From Larsenimonas salina (GTDB taxonomy: Bacteria; Pseudomonadota; Gammaproteobacteria; Pseudomonadales; Halomonadaceae): a DNA stretch of 64,000 bases. Position 1 is the first letter of the stretch. Each line of letters starts with the position of its first letter. Shown here one piece after another: positions 18,128 through 29,369 of the stretch. A program made the translations under genes and the position numbers. The notes beneath the pieces were generated by a model, which was not told the origin of the DNA, did not search any database, and was given only the letters and a program-made list of their open reading frames with translations. Where the stretch lies: assembly GCF_023736155.1 (NCBI RefSeq), contig NZ_JAMLJJ010000001.1, positions 310,001-374,000 of the forward strand. The letters are read 5' to 3'.

Positions 18128-19945
18128 TCAGCCATGAAGTGCCAGATAAATCTGTTCGGCCAGCTGCGCATTGATGCCGGGCACCCGAATCAGTTCGTCT
18201 CGCGTGGCCTGGCGCACGCCCTGGAGCCCGCCGAAGAACTTCAAAAGCTCGCGTCGACGCTTTGGGCCGACGCCTGCAATTTCCTCGAGACTTGAGGTTC
18301 TTCGCGTCTTGTCACGGCGCTGGCGGTGGCCCGTGATGGCAAATCGGTGCGATTCGTCTCGAATGTGCTGGATCAGATGAAGGGCCGGCTGGGTGCTGTC
18401 GAGCACGACGCTTTGATCGATGGTTTCGATAAAGAGCGTCTCAAGACCGGGTTTGCGCGTTGTGCCCTTGGCTACACCGATGAGAATCACGCCGGTAACG
18501 CCGAGTTCCTCGAAGACTTCTCGAGCCATGTTGAGCTGGCCCTTGCCCCCATCGACAACCAGAATATCGGGCTTTTTGGCCTCCTTGTTCTGGATGCGCT
18601 TGTAGCGGCGGGTCAGTGCCTGCTTCATGGCGCCATAGTCGTCGCCGGCCTCGATGTCTTCGATATTGAATCGACGATAATCCGACTTGACCGGCCCATT
18701 AGTTTCAAACACCACGCACGAAGCAACCGTTGCCTCGCCATGGCTATGACTGATGTCGAAGCATTCCAACCGGCTTGGCGCCACCTTGAGTCCCAGCACG
18801 TTCCGAAGATCCTCGAAGCGACGGTCCATCTGCTGTTGGCCACTGAGCTGTGTGGTGAGGTGCTGTTCCGCGTTGGTGCGGGCAAGCGTCAGCCACTGGG
18901 CGCGGTAGCCGCGGACCTGATCGGTCAAGCGAACACGGCGCTCGGCCTGTTCACTGAACGCCTGCTCCAGGACTTGTTGACCGGGTAAGGCGTGCGTGAC
19001 CAGCACTTCCTGAGGAAGCTCATGGCTCTGGCCCAGATAGTACTGACTGACGAAGCTCTCGAGCAGCTCGCCGCCACTGAGGCCGAGTTCGTTTTTGGGC
19101 ATGAAGTGGCGTGCGCCGAGCATACGGCCATCCCGCACCGCCAGTACGCTGATGCTACTGCCGCCCGGCCGCTCGGCGAGTGCAAAGATGTCGGCATGCC
19201 CACTGTCGGTTTCGACCGACTGCTGGCTTTGCATACTGCGAAGATCACCGATTTGATCGCGCAGAAACGCCGCCTTTTCAAACTCGAGTGCCTGGCTCGC
19301 GGTCTCCATGTCCTGTTCGAGCTGGCGGGTCACCTGCTCGCTTTTGCCGGAAAGACACATCACCGCATGCTCGACGTCACGTTGATAGTCCTCCTTGCTG
19401 ATGTAATCAACGCAGGGCGCGGTGCAGCGGCCGATCTGATATTGCAGGCACGGGCGGCTTCGGTTTGAAAAGACGCTGTCCTCGCAGTTTCGAATACGAA
19501 AGATTTTCTGCATCAGGTTGAGGCTTTCACGAACCGCACCTGAACTCGGGTAGGGGCCGAAATAGCGTCCGTCGTTGCCTCGGCTTCGTACACGTTTGAA
19601 CTCAAGCGCCGGGTAAGCATGCCGGTCGCTGACAAAGACGTAGGGGTACGACTTGTCGTCGCGCATCAGAATGTTGTACGGCGGGCGGTAGGATTTGATC
19701 AGCGTCTGTTCGAGAATCAGGGCCTCGGTCTCGCTTCGGGTGATCGTGACCTGAATATCGGCGATACGGGCGACCAGTGCCTGAGTCTTTGCATTGAGAC
19801 CGCGGTTTCTGAAATAACTAGAAAGCCGGGCCTTGAGCCGTTTGGCCTTGCCGACATAAAGCACGTTGCTGTCCTCGTCGAACATGCGGTACACGCCCGG
19901 GGCTTCCGAAACGGTTTTTAAAAAGGTCTTTGCGTCAAAGGCCAT
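18128..19945 (-). CDS. uvrC: UvrABC excinuclease subunit C
   Basis: 605-residue nucleotide-excision repair nuclease that makes both incisions with UvrB. It has an N-terminal GIY-YIG domain (GVYRMFDEDSNVLYVGKAKR), a Cys-containing region (GRCTAPCVDYI), a UVR/UvrB-binding domain (~residues 205-240), the RNase H-like C-terminal nuclease (ECFDISHSHGE ... LVVDGGKGQ), and a tandem helix-hairpin-helix end (EEIAGVGPKRRRELL). All parts are intact and the length is typical. pgsA follows 75 bases downstream. Confidence 0.98.
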   Translation of the reverse strand: MAFDAKTFLKTVSEAPGVYRMFDEDSNVLYVGKAKRLKARLSSYFRNRGLNAKTQALVARIADIQVTITRSETEALILEQTLIKSYRPPYNILMRDDKSYPYVFVSDRHAYPALEFKRVRSRGNDGRYFGPYPSSGAVRESLNLMQKIFRIRNCEDSVFSNRSRPCLQYQIGRCTAPCVDYISKEDYQRDVEHAVMCLSGKSEQVTRQLEQDMETASQALEFEKAAFLRDQIGDLRSMQSQQSVETDSGHADIFALAERPGGSSISVLAVRDGRMLGARHFMPKNELGLSGGELLESFVSQYYLGQSHELPQEVLVTHALPGQQVLEQAFSEQAERRVRLTDQVRGYRAQWLTLARTNAEQHLTTQLSGQQQMDRRFEDLRNVLGLKVAPSRLECFDISHSHGEATVASCVVFETNGPVKSDYRRFNIEDIEAGDDYGAMKQALTRRYKRIQNKEAKKPDILVVDGGKGQLNMAREVFEELGVTGVILIGVAKGTTRKPGLETLFIETIDQSVVLDSTQPALHLIQHIRDESHRFAITGHRQRRDKTRRTSSLEEIAGVGPKRRRELLKFFGGLQGVRQATRDELIRVPGINAQLAEQIYLALHG

Positions 19946-20074
19946 GGGTGTCCTAAAAGCGATGAGTGTCCCGAAAGCGATGGGGATCTAAAAAATCTAA
20001 GCGCCATTAGCTTAGTAATGGCGCTGATTGCTTGAAAACTCAAGCCAAGTAATTGAAAGATTTATTGTTGGTAC

Positions 20075-20103
20075 TTGACGAACCTGCTCGATCCCCGTAA
20101 AGT
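20075..20103 (+). promoter_or_regulatory. Sigma-70 promoter of tRNA-Ala
   Basis: TTGACG (20075-20080), a 17-base spacer and TAAAGT (20098-20103). The expected transcription start falls about eight bases before the mature 5' end of the tRNA. Confidence 0.8.
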
Positions 20104-20118
20104 TTGCACTCGTTGAAA

Positions 20119-20194
20119 GGGGCCTTAGCTCAGCTGGGAGAGCGCGACGCTGGCAGCGTCGAGGTCATCGGTTCGATCCCGATAGGCTCCACCA
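20119..20194 (+). tRNA. tRNA-Ala (anticodon GGC)
   Basis: 76-base tRNA with acceptor stem GGGGCCT/AGGCTCC, anticodon loop CTGGCAG with GGC, T-loop GGTTCGATC and encoded CCA. It has its own promoter and terminator. Confidence 0.97.
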
Positions 20195-20201
20195 AATATC
20201 A

Positions 20202-20238
20202 AACCGCCGACTGTCTAATAGAGAGTCGGCGGTTTTTT
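20202..20238 (+). terminator. Terminator of tRNA-Ala
   Basis: A long stem (CCGCCGACT / AGTCGGCGG) is followed by seven T, starting 10 bases after the tRNA. Confidence 0.92.
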
Positions 20239-20310
20239 TATGCCTATCGAAAAGCCCATCTGTCATCCGCGCTTCTATCGAGCCCTTGTGTGGTGCCGAT
20301 GCCGTCTTTT

Positions 20311-20338
20311 AAAAAAGCCCGCGTTTGCGGGCTTTTTT
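20311..20338 (-). terminator. Terminator of argF (bidirectional form)
   Basis: The stem GCCCGC-GTTT-GCGGGC is flanked by A6 on the left and T6 on the right, so it can terminate transcription from both sides. It lies directly at the argF stop codon. Confidence 0.92.
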
Positions 20339-20339
20339 A

Positions 20340-21260
20340 TCAATCGTTGACCTGGCCGAGCACCAGAAACTCCATCAACGCCTTTTGAGCGTGGAGACGG
20401 TTGCCGGCCTCCTGCCAGACGGAGGCGCGGGGGTCATCAAGCAGCGTCTCGCTGATCTCTTCGCCGCGATGTGCCGGCAGGCAATGAAGAAACAGTACAC
20501 CCGCGTCGGCGGCGTCCAGCATTGCTTCGGTTACCTGGAAGCTCTTGAAGGCCGCTTCACGGGTGGCCTGCTCTTCTTCCTGACCCATTGAGGCCCAGAC
20601 GTCGGTGGTGATCAAGTGTGCGCCCTTGACGGCGGCCATCGGGTCACGCTCGATGCGCACCCGGTCGCCTGCAGCCGCCATGATCGATTCATCCGGGTCA
20701 AAGCCTTCAGGGCAGGCGATGATCAGGTTGAAATCGAACTGACGTGCCGCATTGATCCAGGAGTGGCACATATTGTTGCCATCGCCGACCCATACGGCGG
20801 TCTTGCCTTTCATCGGCCCGCGGCATTCCTTCCAGGTCTGCATGTCCGCGAGCAGCTGACAGGGATGGTAGTCATCGGACAGCGCGTTGATCACCGGCAC
20901 CTGACTGTAATTGGCGAACTCGACGAGTTTTTGGTGTTCGAAGGTTCGAATCATGACCAGATCAACCATTTCCGAGAGAACGCGAGCCGTGTCCGGCACC
21001 GGTTCGCCGCGGCCGAGCTGGGTGTCGCGATTGGACAGAAACAGGGCGTGCCCACCGAACTGCGCCATGCCACTTTCAAACGAGACACGGGTACGGGTCG
21101 ATGATTTCTCGAAAATCATCGCAAGCGTGCGGTTGTTGAACGGTGTGTACGTCGGGCCGTCGGCCTTCAGGCGGGTCTTGAGCGTAATGGCACGGTCGAT
21201 CAGGTGATCGAGTTCAGCGGGGGTAAAATCCAGCAACGTAAGAAAGTGTCGTACGGCCAT
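20340..21260 (-). CDS. argF: Ornithine carbamoyltransferase
   Basis: 306-residue cytoplasmic enzyme that forms citrulline from ornithine and carbamoyl phosphate. The carbamoyl-phosphate motif [21 protein letters not shown], and the ornithine-side [10 protein letters not shown] are intact. The ATG at 21260 with AGGAGCGCC upstream was chosen; an in-frame TTG at 21329 lies inside a leader hairpin and is not credible. It has its own promoter (21385-21413) and a terminator-like hairpin in the leader (21309-21338), which suggests transcription attenuation. Confidence 0.97.
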   Translation of the reverse strand: MAVRHFLTLLDFTPAELDHLIDRAITLKTRLKADGPTYTPFNNRTLAMIFEKSSTRTRVSFESGMAQFGGHALFLSNRDTQLGRGEPVPDTARVLSEMVDLVMIRTFEHQKLVEFANYSQVPVINALSDDYHPCQLLADMQTWKECRGPMKGKTAVWVGDGNNMCHSWINAARQFDFNLIIACPEGFDPDESIMAAAGDRVRIERDPMAAVKGAHLITTDVWASMGQEEEQATREAAFKSFQVTEAMLDAADAGVLFLHCLPAHRGEEISETLLDDPRASVWQEAGNRLHAQKALMEFLVLGQVND

Positions 21261-21308
21261 GATGGCGCTCCTGTTTCCCTTTGTTATCACATTGGCGAGA
21301 CCAGCAAT

Positions 21309-21338
21309 GAAAAAAGCGCTACGTTGCAACGCAGCGCC
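21309..21338 (-). terminator. Terminator-like hairpin in the argF leader
   Basis: On the minus strand an 8-bp stem GCGCTGCG / CGTAGCGC (one G-U pair) with loop TTGCAA is followed by T6. It lies about 50 bases upstream of the argF ATG and downstream of its promoter. There is no other minus-strand gene for it to serve, so it would act on the argF transcript itself. Confidence 0.75.
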
Positions 21339-21346
21339 TCTCTGGC

Positions 21347-21364
21347 GCGGCCCGGCAGGGCCGC
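21347..21364 (-). other. Second GC-rich hairpin in the argF leader
   Basis: A 7-bp perfect stem GCGGCCC / GGGCCGC with loop TGCC (minus strand) precedes the terminator-like hairpin by 8 bases. It has no T run. It could be a pause or competing structure. Confidence 0.55.
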
Positions 21365-21384
21365 CTTGATTCGGAAAACGCTAC

Positions 21385-21413
21385 ATCCTAGCGTCTGTCC
21401 TTGTCTGACGCAA
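21385..21413 (-). promoter_or_regulatory. Predicted sigma-70 promoter of argF
   Basis: Minus strand TTGCGT (21413-21408), a 17-base spacer and TAGGAT (21390-21385). It predicts a ~118-base leader that contains both hairpins. Confidence 0.55.
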
Positions 21414-21541
21414 TTATGCCCCCATCTAGACCATAATCGGCGGCCAAGCCCCCCTGATTTTTTGGCCAGCCATGCGTAGAATGACCGTATTCGCCCACTC
21501 ACGAAAGCGACTTTCGTGACGCAATTACTCGAGGAAACACC

Positions 21542-21892
21542 ATGAGCGCGACGCTTGATACGATTAAGCAGCAGATCGAAGAAAACAGCATTCTGCTTTA
21601 CATGAAAGGCACGCCCCAGCTGCCGCAGTGCGGTTTCTCGGCGCAGGCCGTTCAGGCCCTGATGGGCTGTGGCGAGCAGTTTGCGTTCGTCAACATTCTG
21701 GACAACCCCGATATTCGGGCAGAGCTTCCGAAATACGCCAACTGGCCGACATTCCCGCAGCTTTGGGTCGACCATGAGCTGGTCGGTGGCTGCGACATCA
21801 TCGTCGAGATGTATCAAAACGGTGAGCTTCAGGACGTGATCAACAAGGCAGCCAGCAAGCGCAACGCGCAGTCAGAATCTGACGCCGAATAA
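21542..21892 (+). CDS. grxD: Monothiol glutaredoxin (Grx4 family)
   Basis: 116-residue CGFS-type glutaredoxin. The active site is LPQCGFSAQA, followed by the glutathione-binding NWPTFPQLWVDHELVGGCDI. Such proteins bind a [2Fe-2S] cluster, often with BolA, and deliver Fe-S clusters or signal iron status. The C-terminal tail after ~105 is polar (ASKRNAQSESDAE). It is monocistronic, with a terminator at 21915-21938. Confidence 0.97.
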   Translation: MSATLDTIKQQIEENSILLYMKGTPQLPQCGFSAQAVQALMGCGEQFAFVNILDNPDIRAELPKYANWPTFPQLWVDHELVGGCDIIVEMYQNGELQDVINKAASKRNAQSESDAE

Positions 21893-21914
21893 GCGTGACG
21901 GCCCGCTGTCTGAA

Positions 21915-21938
21915 AAGCCCGCCTTCGGCGGGTTTTTT
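21915..21938 (+). terminator. Terminator of grxD
   Basis: Stem CCCGCC-TTCG-GGCGGG with a stable UUCG-type loop and seven T, 23 bases after the stop. Confidence 0.95.
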
Positions 21939-21989
21939 TATGCATTAGCGCGTGGGAGCGAGTCTGTTTCAGACGCCTACATGGCCAAA

Positions 21990-23030
21990 TCATGTAGTTT
22001 GAGAGTGGCCAAACGTGTCGCCTGATGTGAAGGCGGGGCGCTCGTGCAGCACAATGCCTGCCCTTAACCCAAGCGCAACATTTGGGTTGGGAAAGATCAG
22101 CCAGTTGCGCTCCGAGCCTGTGACCCAGCGCGTATCGCCGTCCTCGGCCAGGCATGCGCCTTTTGCGTACTCGACGAAGTTGGGCTGATCGTCGTTGACG
22201 TGCAGCACGAACGCCTCGCTTTGTTTCAGAATCTCAAAGCTCACTCCAAAGCAGCGAAGCGGGCGGCGGGGCATGTCGGTATCAAGCCATCCAGTCTCGA
22301 TCAGCGTGGTCAGCGTGCGCTCGAGTGCACTGACGTCGACGTTCTGGTTCTGACCGAAGGGGCGCGCCTTGCCAAGCTCGAGCGTGACCGCATGCGCATT
22401 GAGCTGACCATAGGTGAAGTTACTGAAAGTGATGCCAAGCCTTGATTGCTCCACTACCGCCTCGATGTCGGTGCACGCCAACAGCTCAAGCATCTGTGAA
22501 TCGCGGGGGTGTTCCGGGGTGCCGGGCACCAGCGCAAATTTGATCAGGTGCGATGCGCGAATCGCGGTGTGCATGTCGATGTGATAGCGCCGCCGGTGTT
22601 GCTCGTGGTCGGAATAAAACGCCTCGACTGTCTGTTCGATCACCTTGGCCCGGCGATGTTCGGCGAGAGGGCCTTGGTGTGTTGCATTGAACTGGCGGTT
22701 GAGATCGACCTCTACATAGCGCGTGCCGTGTCGAATGGCCTCGGGGTTACCCAGTACGATCAGAATCGGCCCGGCCGGAATCAGCTTATCTTCGGCGATG
22801 GCCCTAAGCAGTCGGTCGAGCAGCTCCATTGGCGCGGTCTCGTTGCCGTGAATGCCGGCTGAAAGTACCAGCGCTGGCGCTGACTCATCGACGGTGGCCG
22901 GAGTGACGCGCAGCAACCCATCATCCAGCCAATCAAGCACGGTTTCGTGCGCGGTTCGTTCGTGATGGGCTCGCGGCACTTTGTTGGCGCGGGTCAGGTC
23001 TAAAAGCGCGCCCAGTTCCTGCACTCTCAT
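21990..23030 (-). CDS. astE: Succinylglutamate desuccinylase
   Basis: 346-residue zinc carboxypeptidase-like enzyme (M14/AspA family) that releases succinate and glutamate in the last step of the AST arginine pathway. The zinc ligands are seen in GIHGNETAPME (His, Glu) and YHIDMHTAIR (His). It is the last gene of the ast operon, 16 bases after astB. Confidence 0.95.
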   Translation of the reverse strand: MRVQELGALLDLTRANKVPRAHHERTAHETVLDWLDDGLLRVTPATVDESAPALVLSAGIHGNETAPMELLDRLLRAIAEDKLIPAGPILIVLGNPEAIRHGTRYVEVDLNRQFNATHQGPLAEHRRAKVIEQTVEAFYSDHEQHRRRYHIDMHTAIRASHLIKFALVPGTPEHPRDSQMLELLACTDIEAVVEQSRLGITFSNFTYGQLNAHAVTLELGKARPFGQNQNVDVSALERTLTTLIETGWLDTDMPRRPLRCFGVSFEILKQSEAFVLHVNDDQPNFVEYAKGACLAEDGDTRWVTGSERNWLIFPNPNVALGLRAGIVLHERPAFTSGDTFGHSQTT

Positions 23031-23046
23031 CGGATCTTTCCTCCCA

Positions 23047-26896
<3,850 letters not shown>

Positions 26897-26906
26897 CGGT
26901 GAACTC

Positions 26907-27893
26907 TCATCGGCAATCTCCGGCAGACGAGGCGCTGGTGGGGTACGGCGCCTCAAAGTACTGAATGAGGGCGTCAGGCTCGAACGCAGTATCCTGGTCG
27001 GTGTCGAGCAACCCGGCTTCAAAGGGGGTTGTTGCGCTGGGCGGTCTGACCCAAAGACTTCCCGGTGGCGGGGACGTTGTGGCTTGGGTGCGGCGCGTTC
27101 GAGCGCTGAGATGATCGGCGGTGGCGATGAGGGTTGGTCCACCGTGGAAAATGTCCAGATACTCGCTTTCGACGAATCCGAGCGCCTCAAGCGCCTGGCG
27201 CCAGGGCGTCAGCGTCTCGTGTTCGACGCCGAGCGCAGCCTGAGTTGCTTCAGGCAGAAGAGGCACGTACAGCGGATAAAGCGGCAGCATGTCAGCCAGG
27301 AAATCGCGCTGGCGGGCTTGCCATAGCGCCTCGGCTCGAGCGTGGCTTACGCCGAAAAAGCGCCCGCCGACGCCGTGCCAGAAGGGGCTTTCACCGTACG
27401 CGTCGGACGTGCCCGGCAGTTCGCATAGAATCGGGGCGCGCACGTGATTGGCGGTCAATAAATACCCGAGACAGCCCGCCGCGAGCAGTTTGGTCGTTTC
27501 AAAATGGCCAGTATCGAACAAGCCAACCGGGCCGAGGCGAACGTGATGGGTTAACGCGTTGGTGATGCCAAGGGTCTCAAGGGGGCGGTGCACGTCTAGC
27601 GCGTGGGAATGGCTGGTGATTCGGTCGCGGTGAAAACTGAAAAACGGCGGCGTTCCTTCGGCGGCGCCGAGGGCCAATGCCGCGAAGGCCACAATGTCGC
27701 CGTGGGTGTTTTCAATCATCAGGATGACCGCGTGACCTGGGTTTGGTGTCTCACGCGCATCAGCGCAGGGGGCGGCAAGCTGACACAGCGCGTCATCAAG
27801 GGTGTCCTGTGGCCACCAGGGGTGCAGTCGCGAGCGCAGCGCATCGAGTCTGGGGCGATCAAGAAGGGTAGCGGTGCGAACAACAAGGGGCAT
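26907..27893 (-). CDS. aruF: Arginine N-succinyltransferase, alpha subunit (AruF type)
   Basis: 328-residue AstA paralogue and first gene of the ast operon. It keeps the block FWHGVGGRFFGVSHARAEAL and LLPEATQAALGVEHETL. The usual GNAT-like acceptor loop is less conserved than in the beta subunit, as expected of the alpha subunit. It ends 10 bases before the beta-subunit ATG. No astC (succinylornithine transaminase) gene precedes it, so that step must be encoded elsewhere. Confidence 0.9.
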   Translation of the reverse strand: MPLVVRTATLLDRPRLDALRSRLHPWWPQDTLDDALCQLAAPCADARETPNPGHAVILMIENTHGDIVAFAALALGAAEGTPPFFSFHRDRITSHSHALDVHRPLETLGITNALTHHVRLGPVGLFDTGHFETTKLLAAGCLGYLLTANHVRAPILCELPGTSDAYGESPFWHGVGGRFFGVSHARAEALWQARQRDFLADMLPLYPLYVPLLPEATQAALGVEHETLTPWRQALEALGFVESEYLDIFHGGPTLIATADHLSARTRRTQATTSPPPGSLWVRPPSATTPFEAGLLDTDQDTAFEPDALIQYFEAPYPTSASSAGDCR

Positions 27894-28121
27894 GGCGCGC
27901 TCCGAAACGAGAGGGTCATCTCTGACTGTAGACGACGTGGTCTGACTATTGTCGATGCTTCGCGCGTGTTATCCCGGTCGTTTTATAGCGAGGGCGCGCT
28001 TTTTTAAGCGGTATGTGGGGGGATGAACAGCGTAATCGGCTGTTTGAGGTATCGATGTGGTGTGAGAGGCGAAGCGCTAGAGGTGAAGCGTGAGAGATGC
28101 GACGTTAACGCGCGCACGCGT

Positions 28122-28580
28122 TTAGGCGTAGGGGTGTTTGAGTACGCTGAGCTCTGGGTTACTGACCAGCTTGTCGATCTCGAACTCGGCATGGTTCAGC
28201 CACGTTTCGGTCAGCTGGCGGTAGTGTTCCATATCAGAGCACTGCATGCGAAGGCTGTAATCGAATGCGCCGCTGATCAGGCGGCACTCGATGACTTCGT
28301 CGCAGTTTTGCATCAATGCCTCGAAACGCCGTTGAGCCTGGCGGCCGCCCAGACTCGACAGCGCGACCAGGACCAGAAGGGAGAGTCCTGGACGTGCGGC
28401 TGAATCATCGACGAGCGCGCAGTACCCCCGAATGACACCCATGCGCTCAAGTTTTCGAACCCGAGCCTGACAGGGCCGCGGCGTTAGATGAACGCGCTCG
28501 GACAGCGCCTGAAAACTGATGCGGCCATCGCGTTTCAGGATGTCGAGAATGGCGAGATCGATGCGGTCGAGCATGGGCAT
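28122..28580 (-). CDS. Lrp/AsnC family transcriptional regulator
   Basis: ~152-residue regulator. Residues 1-60 form the winged helix-turn-helix (LDRIDLAILDILKRDGRISF ... LTPRPCQARVRKLERMGVI). The C-terminal ~90 residues form the RAM ligand-binding domain (VIECRLISGAFDYSLRMQC). Lrp/AsnC proteins sense amino acids. I use the ATG at 28580; a GTG at 28601 or ATG at 28574 are alternatives, and none has a good ribosome site, suggesting coupling to ribH, which ends at 28614. Its position between ribH and the ast operon makes arginine catabolism a possible target, but that is inference. Confidence 0.9.
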   Translation of the reverse strand: MPMLDRIDLAILDILKRDGRISFQALSERVHLTPRPCQARVRKLERMGVIRGYCALVDDSAARPGLSLLVLVALSSLGGRQAQRRFEALMQNCDEVIECRLISGAFDYSLRMQCSDMEHYRQLTETWLNHAEFEIDKLVSNPELSVLKHPYA

Positions 28581-28613
28581 GGACAGCCCGGTGCTGCGCA
28601 CCGGGCCGGTTAC

Positions 28614-29090
28614 TCAACGCTTGAGCGTTGCCATGTTGTCAAGTGTCATGCGGCAGGCGTTGGCCGCTTCCTGACCCTTGGCGACAAAGTGCTCGCGGAA
28701 AAACGCCTCATGCGCCTCGCTTTCCTGGAAATTGTGCGGCGTGAGCACCACGGAAAGCACAGGTACGAGGCTATCGAGCTGAACGCGCATCAGGGCATCG
28801 ATCACTGTGCTTGAGACGAAGTCGTGGCGATAAATGCCACCATCGACGATGAACCCGGCTGCAACGATCAGATCGCACTGATCCTGTTCGGCCATGAGGC
28901 GCGCCTGAAGTGGAATCTCAAGCACGCCCGGAACCGTGACATCGATGATCTGCTGTTCATCGAGGCCCAGCGCCTCGAGGGCCTGGCCGAAGCCATGGCG
29001 TGCCTTGGAAACAATATCGCTGTGCCAGTCGGCCTGAATGAAGCCGATACGGGCATTGGTTGCGTAACTTGAAGGTGAGAGCTGATTCAT
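28614..29090 (-). CDS. ribH: 6,7-dimethyl-8-ribityllumazine synthase (RibH2-like)
   Basis: 158-residue enzyme that makes the riboflavin precursor lumazine from the dihydroxybutanone phosphate and the ribitylamino-pyrimidine. It contains VTVPGVLEIPLQARLM, AAGFIVDGGIYRHDFVS with the catalytic His, and LSVVLTPHNFQE. The FVDGGIYRHDFVSS/LTPHNFQ pattern is nearer to the type II (RibH2, decameric) lumazine synthases of Brucella and Rhizobium than to the icosahedral form. It is preceded by an FMN riboswitch and lies apart from other rib genes, as Brucella ribH2 does. The type II assignment is from memory of the family. Confidence 0.93.
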   Translation of the reverse strand: MNQLSPSSYATNARIGFIQADWHSDIVSKARHGFGQALEALGLDEQQIIDVTVPGVLEIPLQARLMAEQDQCDLIVAAGFIVDGGIYRHDFVSSTVIDALMRVQLDSLVPVLSVVLTPHNFQESEAHEAFFREHFVAKGQEAANACRMTLDNMATLKR

Positions 29091-29170
29091 GGCTTTTATC
29101 TCTAGGTCGTGTCACCAGAATCAGGGCATGAGCATGGAATGCAGGCAACGCCATGGGCGCAGGCTGAAAT

Positions 29171-29314
29171 CTCATTCTCTTTCATCCGGACTATCACCGT
29201 CGGCTCCGGAGTCTCACCGGATCTGCTGACCCTGTCGATGCAGGCGCTCGCGGGCTTGTCGGCACACTGTGCCGAACCACCGCCGGTGGGGACTTGCACC
29301 CCGCCCTGAGAACG
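29171..29314 (-). ncRNA. FMN riboswitch (RFN element)
   Basis: The minus strand carries the conserved blocks in order: AGGGCGGGGTGCAAGTCCCC (29306-29287), ACCGGCGGT, AGCCCGCGAGCG, CAGATCCGGTGAGACTCCGG, AGCCGACGGT, ATAGTCCGGATGAAAGAGA. These are the FMN aptamer core. It lies 81 bases upstream of the ribH start. No terminator hairpin is obvious between aptamer and ATG, so translational control is the simpler reading. Confidence 0.97.
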
Positions 29315-29337
29315 AATGCCCCTTGGGGGGCGAGTCG

Positions 29338-29366
29338 ATAATAGCGGGCCTTGGCCGCGTTGAAAA
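29338..29366 (-). promoter_or_regulatory. Predicted promoter of the riboswitch-ribH transcript
   Basis: Minus strand TTTTCA (29366-29361), a 17-base spacer and TATTAT (29343-29338). It sits between the stop of the GGDEF-EAL gene and the aptamer. Confidence 0.6.
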
Positions 29367-29369
29367 CCA

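Noticed and set aside
21378-21384. 5' end of the argF leader as an antiterminator arm (GTAGCG repeats the terminator's right arm)
   Set aside because: With the predicted promoter, GTAGCG lies just upstream of the transcription start and would not be in the mRNA.
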